From positions 124,001-188,000 of the forward strand of contig NZ_JAAQOM010000011.1 in assembly GCF_011682055.1 (NCBI RefSeq): a stretch of 64,000 bases of DNA. The letters are read 5' to 3'. The number at the start of each line of letters is the position of its first letter. Position 1 is the stretch's first letter. The DNA comes from Telluria antibiotica. Its GTDB lineage: Bacteria; Pseudomonadota; Gammaproteobacteria; Burkholderiales; Burkholderiaceae_D. A program made the translations under genes and the position numbers. Shown here one piece after another: positions 47,154 to 56,886 of the stretch. The notes below the pieces were generated by a model, which saw only the letters and a program-made list of their open reading frames with translations, did not search any database and was not told the origin of the DNA.

Positions 47154-47855
47154 ATGCGCCCAGATTTCACTCCTATGCCCGTCATTCCGTTCCGTCCGCC
47201 AAAAGCGCCCTTTACGGTCCAGCCTCCCCCGCAGCCTTCGCGCCGTGCGCTCATCGTGAAATGGCTGCGCAAGACCCACGGCTGGATCGGTCTCTGGGGT
47301 GCCGTGCTGGGGCTGCTGTTCGGCGGCACCGGCATCCTCCTCAACCACCGCGCCGTGCTGAAGATTCCCGCCGCCCAGGCGCAGGAATCGACGGTGCAGA
47401 TTCCCCTGCCGCAACCCGCGCCCGGCAATCCGCAGGCGCTGGCCGCGTGGCTCAAGCGCTCGCTGCGGCTGGAGCCGGAACCGGGTCGCGTGAAGTCCGA
47501 GGCCGCCCGTCCGGTCGCGTGGGGCGACAAGTCGATCGTGCAACCGGCGCGCTGGAGCGCCAGCTTCACGTCGCCGTCGGGCAACGTCCAGGCCGAGTAT
47601 TGGGTGGGCAACAGCTACGTCACCGTCAAGCGCGCCGAAAACAATGTCTTCGGCACGCTCGTCAACCTGCACAAGGGTGTCGGGATGAGCGTGGGATGGA
47701 TCCTCCTCGTGGACACGCTGGCCGGCTCCATCATCCTGCTGTCGCTGTCGGGCGTCGTGCTGTGGGCGCTCACCAACCGCCGCCGCACGGTGGGCATCGT
47801 GATCGGCGCCGTGTCGCTGCTGGCGGCGGGCGGCCTCGCGCTGGCGGCGATCTGA
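47154..47855 (+). CDS. PepSY-associated membrane protein
   Basis: 233 residues with a Pro-rich cytoplasmic N-terminus, one helix (GLWGAVLGLLFGGTGILLNH), a periplasmic region of about 110 residues, then two helices (SVGWILLVDTLAGSIILLSL and a C-terminal one). Conserved His occur before and after the first helix (KTHGWIG, LLNHRAV) and in NLHKGVG. The PepSY_TM pattern is found in iron/heme-linked reductases and siderophore-iron reductases; its position between bfd and bfr supports an iron-linked role. Start could be MRPDF or MPVIPF seven codons later. Confidence 0.8.
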   Translation: MRPDFTPMPVIPFRPPKAPFTVQPPPQPSRRALIVKWLRKTHGWIGLWGAVLGLLFGGTGILLNHRAVLKIPAAQAQESTVQIPLPQPAPGNPQALAAWLKRSLRLEPEPGRVKSEAARPVAWGDKSIVQPARWSASFTSPSGNVQAEYWVGNSYVTVKRAENNVFGTLVNLHKGVGMSVGWILLVDTLAGSIILLSLSGVVLWALTNRRRTVGIVIGAVSLLAAGGLALAAI

Positions 47856-47922
47856 TCGCTGTCGCCGGCCGGGCCGCGGTTTGCTATGATGCTATGACGA
47901 CAACCGCACGCAAAGGCAATCC

Positions 47923-48393
47923 ATGAAGGGCGATCCCAACATCATCCGGCTGCTCAACGCGCAGCTGACCAACGAGCTCACCGCCGTCAACCAGTACTTC
48001 CTGCATGCGCGCATGTACAAGCACTGGGGCTTCGACAAGCTGGGCAAGAAGGAATACGACGAATCGATCGGCGAGATGAAGCATGCCGACCGGCTGATCG
48101 ACCGCATCCTGATGCTGGACGGCCTGCCGAACCTGCAAGCACTGCACAAGCTCCTGATCGGCGAGTCGACGCAGGAGATGCTGGAATGCGACCTCAAGCT
48201 GGAACGCGCGGCCCAGATCACGGTGAAGGAAGGCATCGCCGCCGCCGAAATCGCGCACGACTACGTGTCGCGCGACCTGCTGCTCGACATCCTCGAGGAC
48301 ACCGAGGAACACATCGAGTGGCTGGAGACGCAGCTCGACCTCATCGTCAAGGTCGGCATCCAGAACTACCTGCAGTCGCAGATGGGCGAATAA
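47923..48393 (+). CDS. bfr: Bacterioferritin
   Basis: 156 residues, a 24-mer iron-storage cage. The di-iron ferroxidase ligands are in register: Glu18, Glu51, His54 and, further on, Glu in AAAEIAHDY and [11 protein letters not shown]. Met52, the heme-ligand position, is present, so it is of the heme-binding type. A TATGAT box lies about 38 bases upstream. It ends before a 7-bp hairpin and converges on the porin gene. Confidence 0.95.
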   Translation: MKGDPNIIRLLNAQLTNELTAVNQYFLHARMYKHWGFDKLGKKEYDESIGEMKHADRLIDRILMLDGLPNLQALHKLLIGESTQEMLECDLKLERAAQITVKEGIAAAEIAHDYVSRDLLLDILEDTEEHIEWLETQLDLIVKVGIQNYLQSQMGE

Positions 48394-48394
48394 G

Positions 48395-48415
48395 GGGCGG
48401 CAATGCGCGCCGCCC
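48395..48415. other. Hairpin between convergent bfr and porin genes
   Basis: GGGCGGC pairs with GCCGCCC across 7 bases, starting 1 base past the bfr stop codon. No T-run follows; it may serve either strand. Confidence 0.45.
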
Positions 48416-48436
48416 AGCTACCCTCGGCGGCGTCCG

Positions 48437-49531
48437 TCAGAACACGAGGTCCAGCGTCACGCTGAACAGCTTGGCGTCATGCGTGAAGTCGTAGTTGCTG
48501 GAATCCTTGACGGCATCCCATTGCACCTTGAGGTCCATGTTCTTCCTGAAGTCCCAGCGCACGGCGGCAAAGCGCGTCGTGTCGTTCTGCGTCGACGTAT
48601 AGGTCGGCGTCAGTTTTTCCTTGTATGACGAATAGCCGACCAGCGGCGTGAACTGGCCCACGCGGTAGCCCACCGTCGTCGTCCAGCTGGACGACTTGTA
48701 GTCGAGCGCGGGACGCATGAAGCGGTTGGCTTCCGCGCGCACGAGCCAGTTGCCGTAGTCGATGGTACCGGACAGGCCGATGATGCGCTGGCGCGTGCCG
48801 TTGGACGACGAGACGTCCTCGCCCGGCGGGTGGAACGTCAGGTCGATCGAGTTCTGCATGTAGATCAGGCGCGCGCCGAACACGTCGTCCGACACGTCCA
48901 GGTAACCGCCCAGGATGTGCTTCCAGGCGTCGTCCACCTTGTAGCCGTAATAGATCTTGCGCTGCTCGATATTGTCCTTGGTGACTTCCTGGCCGGCGAA
49001 CAGCGTGCCCGTCACGGCCCAGTCGCCGAAGCTGCGCGTATGGCGCACGTTGACGCCGTTATAGGCCCCCACTTCCCAGCCGTAGATGTCCTGCGGGACG
49101 CGCACCCAGGGCAGCGAATAGCCGATGTAGACGCTGTCGGAATAGGCGTAAATCGGCAGGCGGCGCCGGCCGACCTGCACGGTGGTGTCGGGGGCGACGT
49201 CGTAGGAGAGATAGGCCCAGTCGACGTCCAGCTTGCCTGGCCGCGACGCGCGCCAAACAGCCTGCGCCGTGGCGGAGAGCTTGTCGGTGAGCTTGTATTT
49301 GAGCTGCAGGCCGGCCAGCGATTCGCGTGTGGCGCTCCATTCGTTCTTGTCGTACACGGCACCGTGCTCGTAATTGCCGATGAAGCAGGGGCACTGGGCG
49401 TCCAGGAACTGGCCGTCGTAGCCGCTGTAGGCCTTGCCGGCGGTAAGGGTGGCGAAACCGGTGACGCTCAGGTCATCGGCATGGGACGCGCCCGCGCTGG
49501 CCAGCAGGGCGGCGATCAATAAAGTTTTCAT
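48437..49531 (-). CDS. Outer-membrane porin-like beta-barrel protein
   Basis: 364 residues. Signal peptide MKTLLIAALLASAGASHAD, then alternating hydrophobic/polar strands and a C-terminal Phe (VTLDLVF), the usual barrel-insertion signal. A Cys pair (AQCPCF) sits in an early loop. Aromatic girdles and Gly/Asp-rich turns fit a 16- or 18-strand porin. Specificity is unknown. It is the third gene after a chemoreceptor and a phosphate-binding-like protein on the same strand, suggesting a shared nutrient-sensing role. Confidence 0.75.
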   Translation of the reverse strand: MKTLLIAALLASAGASHADDLSVTGFATLTAGKAYSGYDGQFLDAQCPCFIGNYEHGAVYDKNEWSATRESLAGLQLKYKLTDKLSATAQAVWRASRPGKLDVDWAYLSYDVAPDTTVQVGRRRLPIYAYSDSVYIGYSLPWVRVPQDIYGWEVGAYNGVNVRHTRSFGDWAVTGTLFAGQEVTKDNIEQRKIYYGYKVDDAWKHILGGYLDVSDDVFGARLIYMQNSIDLTFHPPGEDVSSSNGTRQRIIGLSGTIDYGNWLVRAEANRFMRPALDYKSSSWTTTVGYRVGQFTPLVGYSSYKEKLTPTYTSTQNDTTRFAAVRWDFRKNMDLKVQWDAVKDSSNYDFTHDAKLFSVTLDLVF

Positions 49532-49572
49532 GCGTATGCTTGGATTCGGTAGACGGTGGTGCAAGGCGGTGG

Positions 49573-49995
49573 TCAGTTGACCGTGGCGATGATCGTCACG
49601 GATGGATCAATGTCCTTCTTGTCGATGTAGCCGACGGCGTTCGGATCGGCCGCCACGGCCTTCTTCATGGCGGCGGCGCTGTCGACTTCGGCCGGCGGCG
49701 TGCCCGTACCGGTCAGGATCAATTTGCTCCACGTGGCCAGCACCTGGGCCGGCGTCTTCTTGCAGGCCTTGGCATAGAACTCGTCGCGCAGCGGGCTCTT
49801 TTCGTTGAAGTTGATCGAGGTCGGCGCCTTGACCTTGCCGAGGTACGCCTGGCAGACCTGCGCCAGCGGCGGCGGATTGGCCGCGTGGGACGAGACGATG
49901 ATGCCGATTTCGGCACGCGCCGCGGGCGCGGCCAGCAGTGTGGCCAGGACCGCGCCCGCGAGGGCTGCCGGTCCTGCCATGATTGGTTTCTTCAT
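49573..49995 (-). CDS. Small periplasmic binding protein, PstS-like domain
   Basis: 140 residues with signal peptide MKKPIMAGPAALAGAVLATL...ARA. The mature part has IGIIVSSHAANPPPLAQVCQ, FNEKSPLRDEFYAKACKKTP, and AAADPNAVGYIDKKDID, the pattern of half-size phosphate-ABC-transporter substrate-binding-like proteins (PBP_like). Two Cys may form a disulfide. There are no ABC transporter genes beside it. It stands between a chemoreceptor and a porin gene, so it could present a ligand to the receptor; this is inference. Confidence 0.75.
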   Translation of the reverse strand: MKKPIMAGPAALAGAVLATLLAAPAARAEIGIIVSSHAANPPPLAQVCQAYLGKVKAPTSINFNEKSPLRDEFYAKACKKTPAQVLATWSKLILTGTGTPPAEVDSAAAMKKAVAADPNAVGYIDKKDIDPSVTIIATVN

Positions 49996-50037
49996 GTTGG
50001 ACAGTGACGTTGACGAAAGGGGTAAAGCGGAGTGCGC

Positions 50038-51630
50038 TCAGGCGCGGCGCAACTGCGGCGCGGGCAAGCGTGCGTTCGGCGCCCGTGCCGGCGGGGCATC
50101 CGTACGCGCGAGCGTGAACACGCTCACGACCTGGGCCAGGCTCGCGGCCTGTGCGCGCAGCTCGGCGGCGGAGCCCGCGGTCTCCTCGACCAGGCGGGCG
50201 TTGTGCTGCGTGTCCTGCTCCATCTGGGCGACGGCGGCGTTGACGTGCTCGATGCCATCCGTCTGCTCGGTGCTGGCCGCCGCGATGGCGGCCATGATCG
50301 ACGTCACGCGCTGCACGCCGGCGACGATCTCGCCCATCGTGCTGCCCGTCTGGTCGGCGAGCTTCGTGCCCAGTTCGACCTGCTCGACGGAGCGCCCGAT
50401 CAGCGCCGTGATTTCCTTGGCCGCCGTGGCCGAGCGCTGCGCCAGGCTGCGCACCTCGCCCGCGACGACGGCGAAACCGCGCCCTTGCTCGCCCGCGCGC
50501 GCCGCTTCCACGGCCGCGTTCAGCGCGAGCAGGTTGGTCTGGAACGCGATGCCCTCGATGACGCTGACGATGTCCGCGATCTGGCGCGAGGACGCATGGA
50601 TCGCGCCCATCGTGTCGATCACCTGCCCCACCACCTCGCCGCCGCGCTTCGCGGCATCGGCCGCGGAACCGACCAGGGCGTTGGCCTGGGCCGCGCTCAC
50701 GGCGTTCTGCTTGGCCGTGCCCGTCAGGCCGCCGATCGACGACGTCGTTTGCACGAGCGCGGCGGCTTGCTGCTCCGTGCGCGCGGACAGGTCGCCGTTG
50801 CCGTCCGCGATGCGTTCGGACGTGGCGGCGATCGTGTCCGTGGCGAGGCGCGCCTGGCTGACGATGCGAACGAGGCTCGCGTTCATGTGCTGCAGGGCCA
50901 GCAACAGCTTGCCCGTCTCGTCGCTGGACGTGACTTCGATGGTGCTCGTCAAGTCGCCCGCGGCCACCGTCTCGGCCACGCGCACGGCTTGCTGCAACTG
51001 CCCCACGAGGATGCGCGCCACCAGCAGCGCGACGCCGATGGTCAGCGCCACGCCCAGCGTGCCGATGGCCGCGCCACCCAGCACTGCCCGGTTGGCCGCA
51101 CCGGTCGCGGCGTCGATGGTGGCGATGAAATGCTCGCGCGACGCGGTGCGGAACGCGGCGGCGTCCTTGCGGTAGGTGGCCAGGTTGGCCGCCATGGCCT
51201 GCATCTTGTCCTTGGCGGGGAGTCCCGCATGCTGCGCCATCGCGTCCGCGACGTCGCGCGCTTCCTTGTAGTAGACGTCGAATTCACCGGTCAGGCGCTG
51301 CAGGTCCCGGGCGTGCGCGCCGTCGATGCGGCGCAGGCGGGCATAGTTGTCGCGGACCTTGGCGGCCAGCGCGTCGGCGTTCGGCAGTTGCTCCGGTTCG
51401 CCGGCCGTGGCGGCACTGTTCAGGATATCGATGATCTTGTCGAGCGAACCCGTGTTCTCCGTCATCGCGTCCAGCACGGGATATTGCACGTCCCGCACGT
51501 CGGTCAGGCTGCGATTGTTCTGCTTGGAGACGAAGGCCGTGAAGCCGAGATAGGCAACCATGCACACGATGGCGATGGCCGGGGCGAACAGGACTTTCCA
51601 CAAAACGGGCACGCGGTTGAGCAACTTCAT
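50038..51630 (-). CDS. Methyl-accepting chemotaxis protein (4HB-type sensor)
   Basis: 530 residues. TM1 at about 13-33, a helical periplasmic four-helix-bundle-like sensor of about 150 residues, TM2 at about 185-208, HAMP, and the signalling domain with hairpin tip [20 protein letters not shown]. It lacks a C-terminal CheR-binding pentapeptide. It is followed by a periplasmic binding protein (42 bases away) and a porin. Upstream are two palindromes with a TTTCC core. Confidence 0.93.
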   Translation of the reverse strand: MKLLNRVPVLWKVLFAPAIAIVCMVAYLGFTAFVSKQNNRSLTDVRDVQYPVLDAMTENTGSLDKIIDILNSAATAGEPEQLPNADALAAKVRDNYARLRRIDGAHARDLQRLTGEFDVYYKEARDVADAMAQHAGLPAKDKMQAMAANLATYRKDAAAFRTASREHFIATIDAATGAANRAVLGGAAIGTLGVALTIGVALLVARILVGQLQQAVRVAETVAAGDLTSTIEVTSSDETGKLLLALQHMNASLVRIVSQARLATDTIAATSERIADGNGDLSARTEQQAAALVQTTSSIGGLTGTAKQNAVSAAQANALVGSAADAAKRGGEVVGQVIDTMGAIHASSRQIADIVSVIEGIAFQTNLLALNAAVEAARAGEQGRGFAVVAGEVRSLAQRSATAAKEITALIGRSVEQVELGTKLADQTGSTMGEIVAGVQRVTSIMAAIAAASTEQTDGIEHVNAAVAQMEQDTQHNARLVEETAGSAAELRAQAASLAQVVSVFTLARTDAPPARAPNARLPAPQLRRA

Positions 51631-51650
51631 GTGGATCCTATACTGATGGC

Positions 51651-51680
51651 ATTATTTCCATAATACTATTTCCAATAGTA
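51651..51680. promoter_or_regulatory. Tandem palindromes upstream of the chemoreceptor gene
   Basis: ATTATTTCCATAAT (51651-51664) and TACTATTTCCAATAGTA (51664-51680) are adjacent inverted repeats sharing a TTTCC centre; the second is a perfect 7-bp repeat around 3 bases. They lie 21-50 bases upstream of the start codon, where a dimeric regulator could bind twice. Confidence 0.5.
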
Positions 51681-51793
51681 CATATAAAAGTGCCAAGCAG
51701 CAAGTTACTTATATGCTCTTGTTTCTCGCTTTTTACGCGTGACGGAAGGTCGTGCCGAACGACACGGCGGCGTGGCCGCCATCGCCGCCGAGG

Positions 51794-52741
51794 TCAGGCC
51801 GCGTTCTCGCGCCAGCGCGCGACCCACTTGTCGTAGAAGCCCATATCGCCGGGCACGGCGCCGCTGACGGCACAGATCGCGCCGGCGAATTCGTTGGCGC
51901 GCTCCAGGGTGAGGTCCAGCGGCCAGCCGCGCGCGCGGCCCAGCATGAAGACGGCGGAGAACGCGTCGCCGGCGCCCGCCGTGTCGATCACGAACGGCGG
52001 CACCGGATTGTCGCGCGTGGCGACGTAGCTGCCGTCCGCGCCGAAGTACACGGACCCGCGATGGCCCAGCGTGACGATCAGCGCCTGCAGCGAGAACCGG
52101 TCCATCAGCGCGCGGCAGGCCGCGTGCACTTCTTCCGTCGACAGCGCCGGGTCGTCGGGGCCGATCTGGAAATACCACTGGAACAGGGCCTGCAATTCCT
52201 CTTCGTTGACCTTGACGACGTCGGCCATCGTCAGCGACTTCGTGACGATGGCTTCCGTGGCCTGGCCCGGCCGCAGGTTGAGGTCGAGGAAGCGCAGTGC
52301 GGACGTCGCGTCCAGCACGGCCGTCAGCGCCAGCCGCGAGCGCTCCTCGCGCTGGGCCAGCGTGCCGAAATACACGGTGTCGTGACGGCCGCCGTCGGCG
52401 ACGGCCGCGGCGGCCGCTTGCGGGTCGATGAAATCGTAGGCCTGGCGCGGCAGCAGCGCCAGGCGCGGGGCTCCGCCGTGGCGCTCGGCGACTGCACGGC
52501 CCGTTTCTTCCATCGGGTCGACCTGCAGGCCGGCGTCCGGGATGACGAAGCGCTCCAGCTCCGCGCGCACGGCCGCGCCGTTGCGGTCGTCGCCGATGCG
52601 CGTGATCAGCAGGGGTGGCGCCATGAAGGCGGCCAGGTGGCGCGCCACGTTGAACGGTGCACCGCCCACGACCGGGGCGCCGGTGCCTTCCTCAACGAGC
52701 ACCTCGCCGAACACCACCGCCATCCCGTTCCATTTCACCAT
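51794..52741 (-). CDS. PfkB-family fructokinase, copy 2
   Basis: About 315 residues. The PfkB signature lies at the end: FVIDTAGAGDAFSAVFMLGR with catalytic Asp in GAGD; the N-terminal substrate loop is VVGGAPFNVARHLAA. It phosphorylates fructose released from sucrose, by context. The start [11 protein letters not shown] is preceded by GGAG; Met at 52723 is an alternative. It overlaps the MFS gene by 50 bases, so translation is coupled. It is homologous to the kinase upstream of the MFS gene; two kinases flanking one transporter is unusual. Confidence 0.85.
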   Translation of the reverse strand: MVKWNGMAVVFGEVLVEEGTGAPVVGGAPFNVARHLAAFMAPPLLITRIGDDRNGAAVRAELERFVIPDAGLQVDPMEETGRAVAERHGGAPRLALLPRQAYDFIDPQAAAAAVADGGRHDTVYFGTLAQREERSRLALTAVLDATSALRFLDLNLRPGQATEAIVTKSLTMADVVKVNEEELQALFQWYFQIGPDDPALSTEEVHAACRALMDRFSLQALIVTLGHRGSVYFGADGSYVATRDNPVPPFVIDTAGAGDAFSAVFMLGRARGWPLDLTLERANEFAGAICAVSGAVPGDMGFYDKWVARWRENAA

Positions 52742-54065
52742 ACGCCGTCTCCGTCCGTTCGATCGCACCCGGGGCATTGTAGCGCACCAGTCGCATCGCG
52801 CCGGCGGCGCAGATCAGCAGCACACCGGCCAGCCGGATGACGTTTTCCGGGTTCCCGCCCAGCCAGCCGCGGTAGATCAGCGGCAGCGTGAAGATCTGGA
52901 TGATCATCGGGATCACGATGAACATGTTGAAGATCCCCATATAGACCCCTGTGCGTTCCGGCGGCAGGCTGGAAGCGAGGATCACGTACGGATTGCCCAT
53001 GATGCTGGCCCACGCAAGGCCGATACCGACCATCGGCACGAGCAGCAGCACGGGGGTGTGGATGTGCGGGATCGCCAGCATGCCGGCGCCGGCCAGCAGC
53101 AGGCACACGGCGTGCACGACGTGCGGCCCGATGCGGCGCGCGAACGGCACGAGGGCGAACGCGGCGAGGAAGGCGACGAAGTTGTAGAACGCGCCGATCT
53201 GGCCGTTCAGCAGGCCCGCGTCGCGAAAGCCGGGCGACGCCGCGTCGCTCGTGCCGAACAGCGTGCGTGCCAGCGACAGCGTGATGAATTGCCAGTAGCA
53301 GAACATCGCGTACCACTGGAACAGCTTGACCAGCGCCAGCTGCTTCATCGTCGGCGGCATGTCGCGCACGGCCGCGACTATCTCCGCCAGCGTGTGGCGC
53401 CAGCCGCCCGGCGCAGCGCGCATGGCGGCGAGTTTCTCGGCCGGCAGCGGGTCTTCGGGGGTCGTCTTCACGGACCACAGCACGGAGACGAGCGAGCACA
53501 CGGCGCCGATCAGGAACGCGGCCACGACGACCTGCGGAATGTGGCTGCCGTTGACGGCGTCCTTGTCCATGCCGATCCAGACGAGCAGCGACGGCGTCAG
53601 GTACGCCAGCGTCTGGCCCAGGCCCGTGAACGCGCTCTGCGTGAGGAAGCCGAGCGTGTGCTGGCTCGCGGGCAGCTTGTCGCTGACGAACGCGCGGTAC
53701 GGCTCCATCGTCACGTTGTTGGCGGCGTCGAGGATCCACAACAGGCTCGCGGCCATCCACAAGGTGGGACTGTACGGCATCGCCAGCAGGCCGATGCTGC
53801 ACAGGACGGCGCCGATGAGGAAGTAAGGCGTGCGCCGTCCCCAGCGGCTCGTCGTGCGGTCGCTCAGCGCGCCGATCAGCGGCTGCACGAGCAGGCCCGT
53901 CATCGGCCCGGCAAGCCACAGGTACGGCAGGCTCGCCTCGTCCGCGCCGAGGTATTTATAGATGGGGCTCATGCTGCTCTGCTGCAGACCGAAGCTGAAC
54001 TGGATGCCGAAGAATCCGATGTTCATGTTGACGATCTGCCAGAACGTCATGCGTGGCTTGGACAT
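52692..54065 (-). CDS. MFS sugar:cation symporter, probably sucrose
   Basis: 457 residues with about 12 membrane helices. It matches the SLC45/sucrose-type [43 protein letters not shown], and the later [18 protein letters not shown]. Xanthomonas SuxC is a comparable inner-membrane sucrose importer of such a locus. The start MSKPRMTFW follows GGGAGACACC. Its start overlaps the end of the upstream kinase by 19 bases, and its end overlaps the next kinase by 50 bases. Confidence 0.9.
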   Translation of the reverse strand: MSKPRMTFWQIVNMNIGFFGIQFSFGLQQSSMSPIYKYLGADEASLPYLWLAGPMTGLLVQPLIGALSDRTTSRWGRRTPYFLIGAVLCSIGLLAMPYSPTLWMAASLLWILDAANNVTMEPYRAFVSDKLPASQHTLGFLTQSAFTGLGQTLAYLTPSLLVWIGMDKDAVNGSHIPQVVVAAFLIGAVCSLVSVLWSVKTTPEDPLPAEKLAAMRAAPGGWRHTLAEIVAAVRDMPPTMKQLALVKLFQWYAMFCYWQFITLSLARTLFGTSDAASPGFRDAGLLNGQIGAFYNFVAFLAAFALVPFARRIGPHVVHAVCLLLAGAGMLAIPHIHTPVLLLVPMVGIGLAWASIMGNPYVILASSLPPERTGVYMGIFNMFIVIPMIIQIFTLPLIYRGWLGGNPENVIRLAGVLLICAAGAMRLVRYNAPGAIERTETAYGEMERDGGGVRRGAR

Positions 54066-55006
54066 GGTGTCTCCCAGCGTTCGATGAATGGACGGTAGAA
54101 CGCATGATCGTCCGGGACGGCGCCGACGATGCCGCACACGGCCCCGGCGAATTCGTTGGCGCGGGTGAGCAGGACGTCCAGCGGCCAGCCGCGCGCGCGG
54201 CCGAGCAGGAACACGGCGGAAAACGCGTCGCCCGCGCCCACCGTGTCGGCCAGCTGCACGGGCGCGACGGGGGCCGGCGTGGCGTGGCGTGCGCCGTCGG
54301 CGCCGAAGTACACGGCGCCGCGCGGGCCCAGCGTCACGATCAGCCCCGCGAGGTTGAACACGCGCAGCAAGGTCGCGCACGCGTGGCGCACGTCGGCGTC
54401 CGCCATGTCGTCGGTCGGGAGGCGCATATGGGTGTACCAGCCGAACAAGTCCTGCAACTCCTCTTCGTTGACCTTCACGATGTCGGCCGCGTGCAGCGAC
54501 GCGTACACGCACCGCTCCGTCACCTGCCCTGCACGCACGTTCAGGTCGAGGTAGCGGCAGGCGTCCGTTGCCGCCAGCAGCCGCATCAGCGCGTCGCGCG
54601 ACTGCGGCTCGCGCTGGGCCAGCGTGCCGAAATACAGCGTCGCCGGCCGCGCAGCGTCGAGCGCCGCGACGGCGGCATTGCCGTCGATCGCATCATAAGC
54701 CTGTTGCGGCAGGATCGTGAAGCGGTGGCCGCCATCGGGGAGACGGTCGACGCGCACGGCGCCCGTGGGCAATGTCGCGTCGACCTGCAGCCCGGCCATC
54801 GTGAGGCCGAAGCGTTCGAACTCGGCGCGCATGCGGGCGCCGTTCCCGTCGAGGCCCACGCGCGTCAGCATCAGGGCATCCTGCCCGAACGCGGCCAGGT
54901 GGCGCGCCACGTTGAACGGCGCGCCGCCGATCACCTGGCGGTCGCCGAAGTCGTCGACCAGCGCTTCGCCGAACACGGCGACGGTCTGTTGTCCACTCTG
55001 TGTCAT
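54047..55006 (-). CDS. PfkB-family fructokinase, copy 1
   Basis: 319 residues. Substrate loop VIGGAPFNVARHLAAFGQ and ATP/catalytic signature LADTVGAGDAFSAVFLLGR. Fructokinase is inferred from the amylosucrase just upstream, which yields free fructose. Start at MTQSGQQ, which has an AGGAACGAC ribosome-binding site; upstream Met codons at 55021 and 55018 are also in frame. It begins 18 bases after amylosucrase and overlaps the MFS gene by 19 bases. Confidence 0.87.
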   Translation of the reverse strand: MTQSGQQTVAVFGEALVDDFGDRQVIGGAPFNVARHLAAFGQDALMLTRVGLDGNGARMRAEFERFGLTMAGLQVDATLPTGAVRVDRLPDGGHRFTILPQQAYDAIDGNAAVAALDAARPATLYFGTLAQREPQSRDALMRLLAATDACRYLDLNVRAGQVTERCVYASLHAADIVKVNEEELQDLFGWYTHMRLPTDDMADADVRHACATLLRVFNLAGLIVTLGPRGAVYFGADGARHATPAPVAPVQLADTVGAGDAFSAVFLLGRARGWPLDVLLTRANEFAGAVCGIVGAVPDDHAFYRPFIERWETPCPSHA

Positions 55007-55024
55007 GTCGTTCCTCATCATGGA

Positions 55025-56827
55025 TCATGCCAACGGCCGGCCGCGATGCAGCCAAACCTGATCCCAAGGGGCCAGCGCCAGCGTACCGGTGCCGCCGTAG
55101 GCGCCCAGGTCGATCGCGAACGAACGGCCGGAAAAATTGAGCAGCGCCCGGAAGCCGTCGCCGCGGGCCAGCGCCAACAGCGCCGGATCGTCGGACGGCA
55201 GCACCGTGCACGGCACGCCGGCCGCCAGCTCGGGCAGTTCGCGGCGCAGGCAGATCAGGCGGCGCAGGCCCGCGTAGGCGCGGCCCGCGGGCGTCGTCGC
55301 ATCGTTGCGCTCCGCGTAACGGACGATGTCGAACGGCGCGCGCTGGATCCAGCGGCTGTCGTGCGCGCGCGCGGGGTCGTCGCGGTAACTGCCGTCGTTG
55401 GCCATCGCCAGCTCGTCGCCCGTGTACAGCACGGGCAGGCCGCCGAAGCACAGCGCGAGGCCGTGCACGAGCAGCAGCCGGCGCAACGCGGCGTCCGACG
55501 GGTCGGAGGAGAACCCGCACAGCGCGGCCGCCGTGCCGTTGGTGGCGAGGCCACCCTGGAAGCCGGTGCCGGCCGCGTAGCTGGCGCCGTCGTTGTAGAA
55601 ATGCGCGACGGCGGCCAGGCGGGAGATATCGCCCGCCTCGGCCAGCAAATGCTTCCAGCCGATGTCGTCGTGGCAGCGCACATAGGTCAGCCAGCTGGCC
55701 CCGGCCGGCAGCGCGGGCGTCGCGGCGGCCACTTCACGCACGAGGCTCGCGTCTTCTTCCGCGAGCGCCGCCCAGCCGGCCGTCATCAAGGTGCTGTGGT
55801 AAGCGAGGTGGCATTCGGGTGCGTCGGCGGCGCCGAAATACGCGGGCAGTTCGCGCGTGGGGACGATCGCCTCGGCCTTCAGCAGCACGCCCGGCGCGGC
55901 GATGTCGACGATGGCACGCAGCGCCTGCAGCAGCCAATGCGCTTCCGGCTGGTTCATGCAATCGGTGCCGAGGCGCTTCCACAGGAACGCCGTGGAATCG
56001 AGGCGGAACACGTCGATGCCGCGGTTCGCGAGGCGCAGCAGCGCGGCCGCGACGGCCGCGAATACCGCGGGGTTCGCGTAATTCAGGTCCCACTGGAATG
56101 GATAGAACGTCGTCCACACCCAGCCCCCCATCGCATCGACGTGCGTGAAGTTGCCGGGCGCGGCCTGCGGGAACACCTGGCCCAGCGTGGCTTCGTACGC
56201 GTCCGCCTGCTCGCGGCCCAGCACGTGGAAGAAGTCGCGCAGGTGGGGGTTGCCTGCAGCGGCGCCTTGCGCCCACGGGTGGTCGTCCGCCACGTGGTTC
56301 AGGATCAGGTCGGAGCACAGGCTGATGCCCGCTTCGCGCAGCGACGCCGTCAGGTCTTCCAGGTCGGCGACCGTGCCCAGGCGCGGGTCGACGTCGTCGA
56401 AGCTGGCGACGGCGAAGCCGCCGTCGTTCTCGCCCGCGCGCGGGCGCAGGAACGGCAGCAGGTGCAGGTACGTGACGCCGAGGTCGCGCAGGTGCGGGAT
56501 GCGCTCCTTCACGCCGCGCAGGTTGCCGCCGAACCGGTCGACGTAGGCGCTGTAGCCCAGCATCGTCGGCGCGCAGAACCATGTCGGGTCGTCCTCGCGG
56601 GCGGCATCGACGGCTTGCAGCGCGGCGGGCCGCGCAGCCATCAGGCAGCCCACGTCGGTCATCAGGCTCTCCAGCCAGGCGGCGTGGCCCGGCAGGTGGC
56701 CATACAGGCGCTGCAGGCGGTCGGCCAGCACGGCCTCGTGGCGCGCGGCGCGCCGGCGCGCGTCGGCCTGGCGGCCGGCGGGCAACGCGTCGAGCAGGCG
56801 GCGCAGGGGAAGTGACATCGTCGTCAT
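55025..56827 (-). CDS. Amylosucrase / sucrose hydrolase (GH13)
   Basis: About 600 residues (amylosucrases about 630). GH13 catalytic residues appear in family context: nucleophile Asp in GIDVFRLDSTAFLWKRLGTD, acid/base Glu in GVLLKAEAIVP, and transition-state Asp in YVRCHDDIGWKH. It splits sucrose, transferring glucose to a glucan or water and releasing fructose. Xanthomonas SuxB is the comparable sucrose hydrolase. No signal peptide, so it is cytosolic. Start may be either of two Met codons nine bases apart (56827 or 56818). Confidence 0.92.
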   Translation of the reverse strand: MTTMSLPLRRLLDALPAGRQADARRRAARHEAVLADRLQRLYGHLPGHAAWLESLMTDVGCLMAARPAALQAVDAAREDDPTWFCAPTMLGYSAYVDRFGGNLRGVKERIPHLRDLGVTYLHLLPFLRPRAGENDGGFAVASFDDVDPRLGTVADLEDLTASLREAGISLCSDLILNHVADDHPWAQGAAAGNPHLRDFFHVLGREQADAYEATLGQVFPQAAPGNFTHVDAMGGWVWTTFYPFQWDLNYANPAVFAAVAAALLRLANRGIDVFRLDSTAFLWKRLGTDCMNQPEAHWLLQALRAIVDIAAPGVLLKAEAIVPTRELPAYFGAADAPECHLAYHSTLMTAGWAALAEEDASLVREVAAATPALPAGASWLTYVRCHDDIGWKHLLAEAGDISRLAAVAHFYNDGASYAAGTGFQGGLATNGTAAALCGFSSDPSDAALRRLLLVHGLALCFGGLPVLYTGDELAMANDGSYRDDPARAHDSRWIQRAPFDIVRYAERNDATTPAGRAYAGLRRLICLRRELPELAAGVPCTVLPSDDPALLALARGDGFRALLNFSGRSFAIDLGAYGGTGTLALAPWDQVWLHRGRPLA

Positions 56828-56849
56828 GAATCTCAAGAATCTGGATGAT

Positions 56850-56873
56850 GGGCCGGCGGCGGTGCGCCGGCCC
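56850..56873. other. Intercistronic hairpin between TonB receptor and amylosucrase
   Basis: GGGCCGGCG pairs perfectly with CGCCGGCCC around a 6-base loop. No T-run follows. Such a hairpin could lower transcription into the enzyme genes or stabilise the receptor mRNA, giving more receptor than enzyme. Confidence 0.6.
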
Positions 56874-56886
56874 GGGAGGGAACGCG

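Noticed and set aside
51673-51700. Possible sigma54 promoter upstream of the chemoreceptor (minus strand TTGGCAC)
   Set aside because: The -24-like half is present, but the conserved GC of the -12 element is missing at the required spacing.
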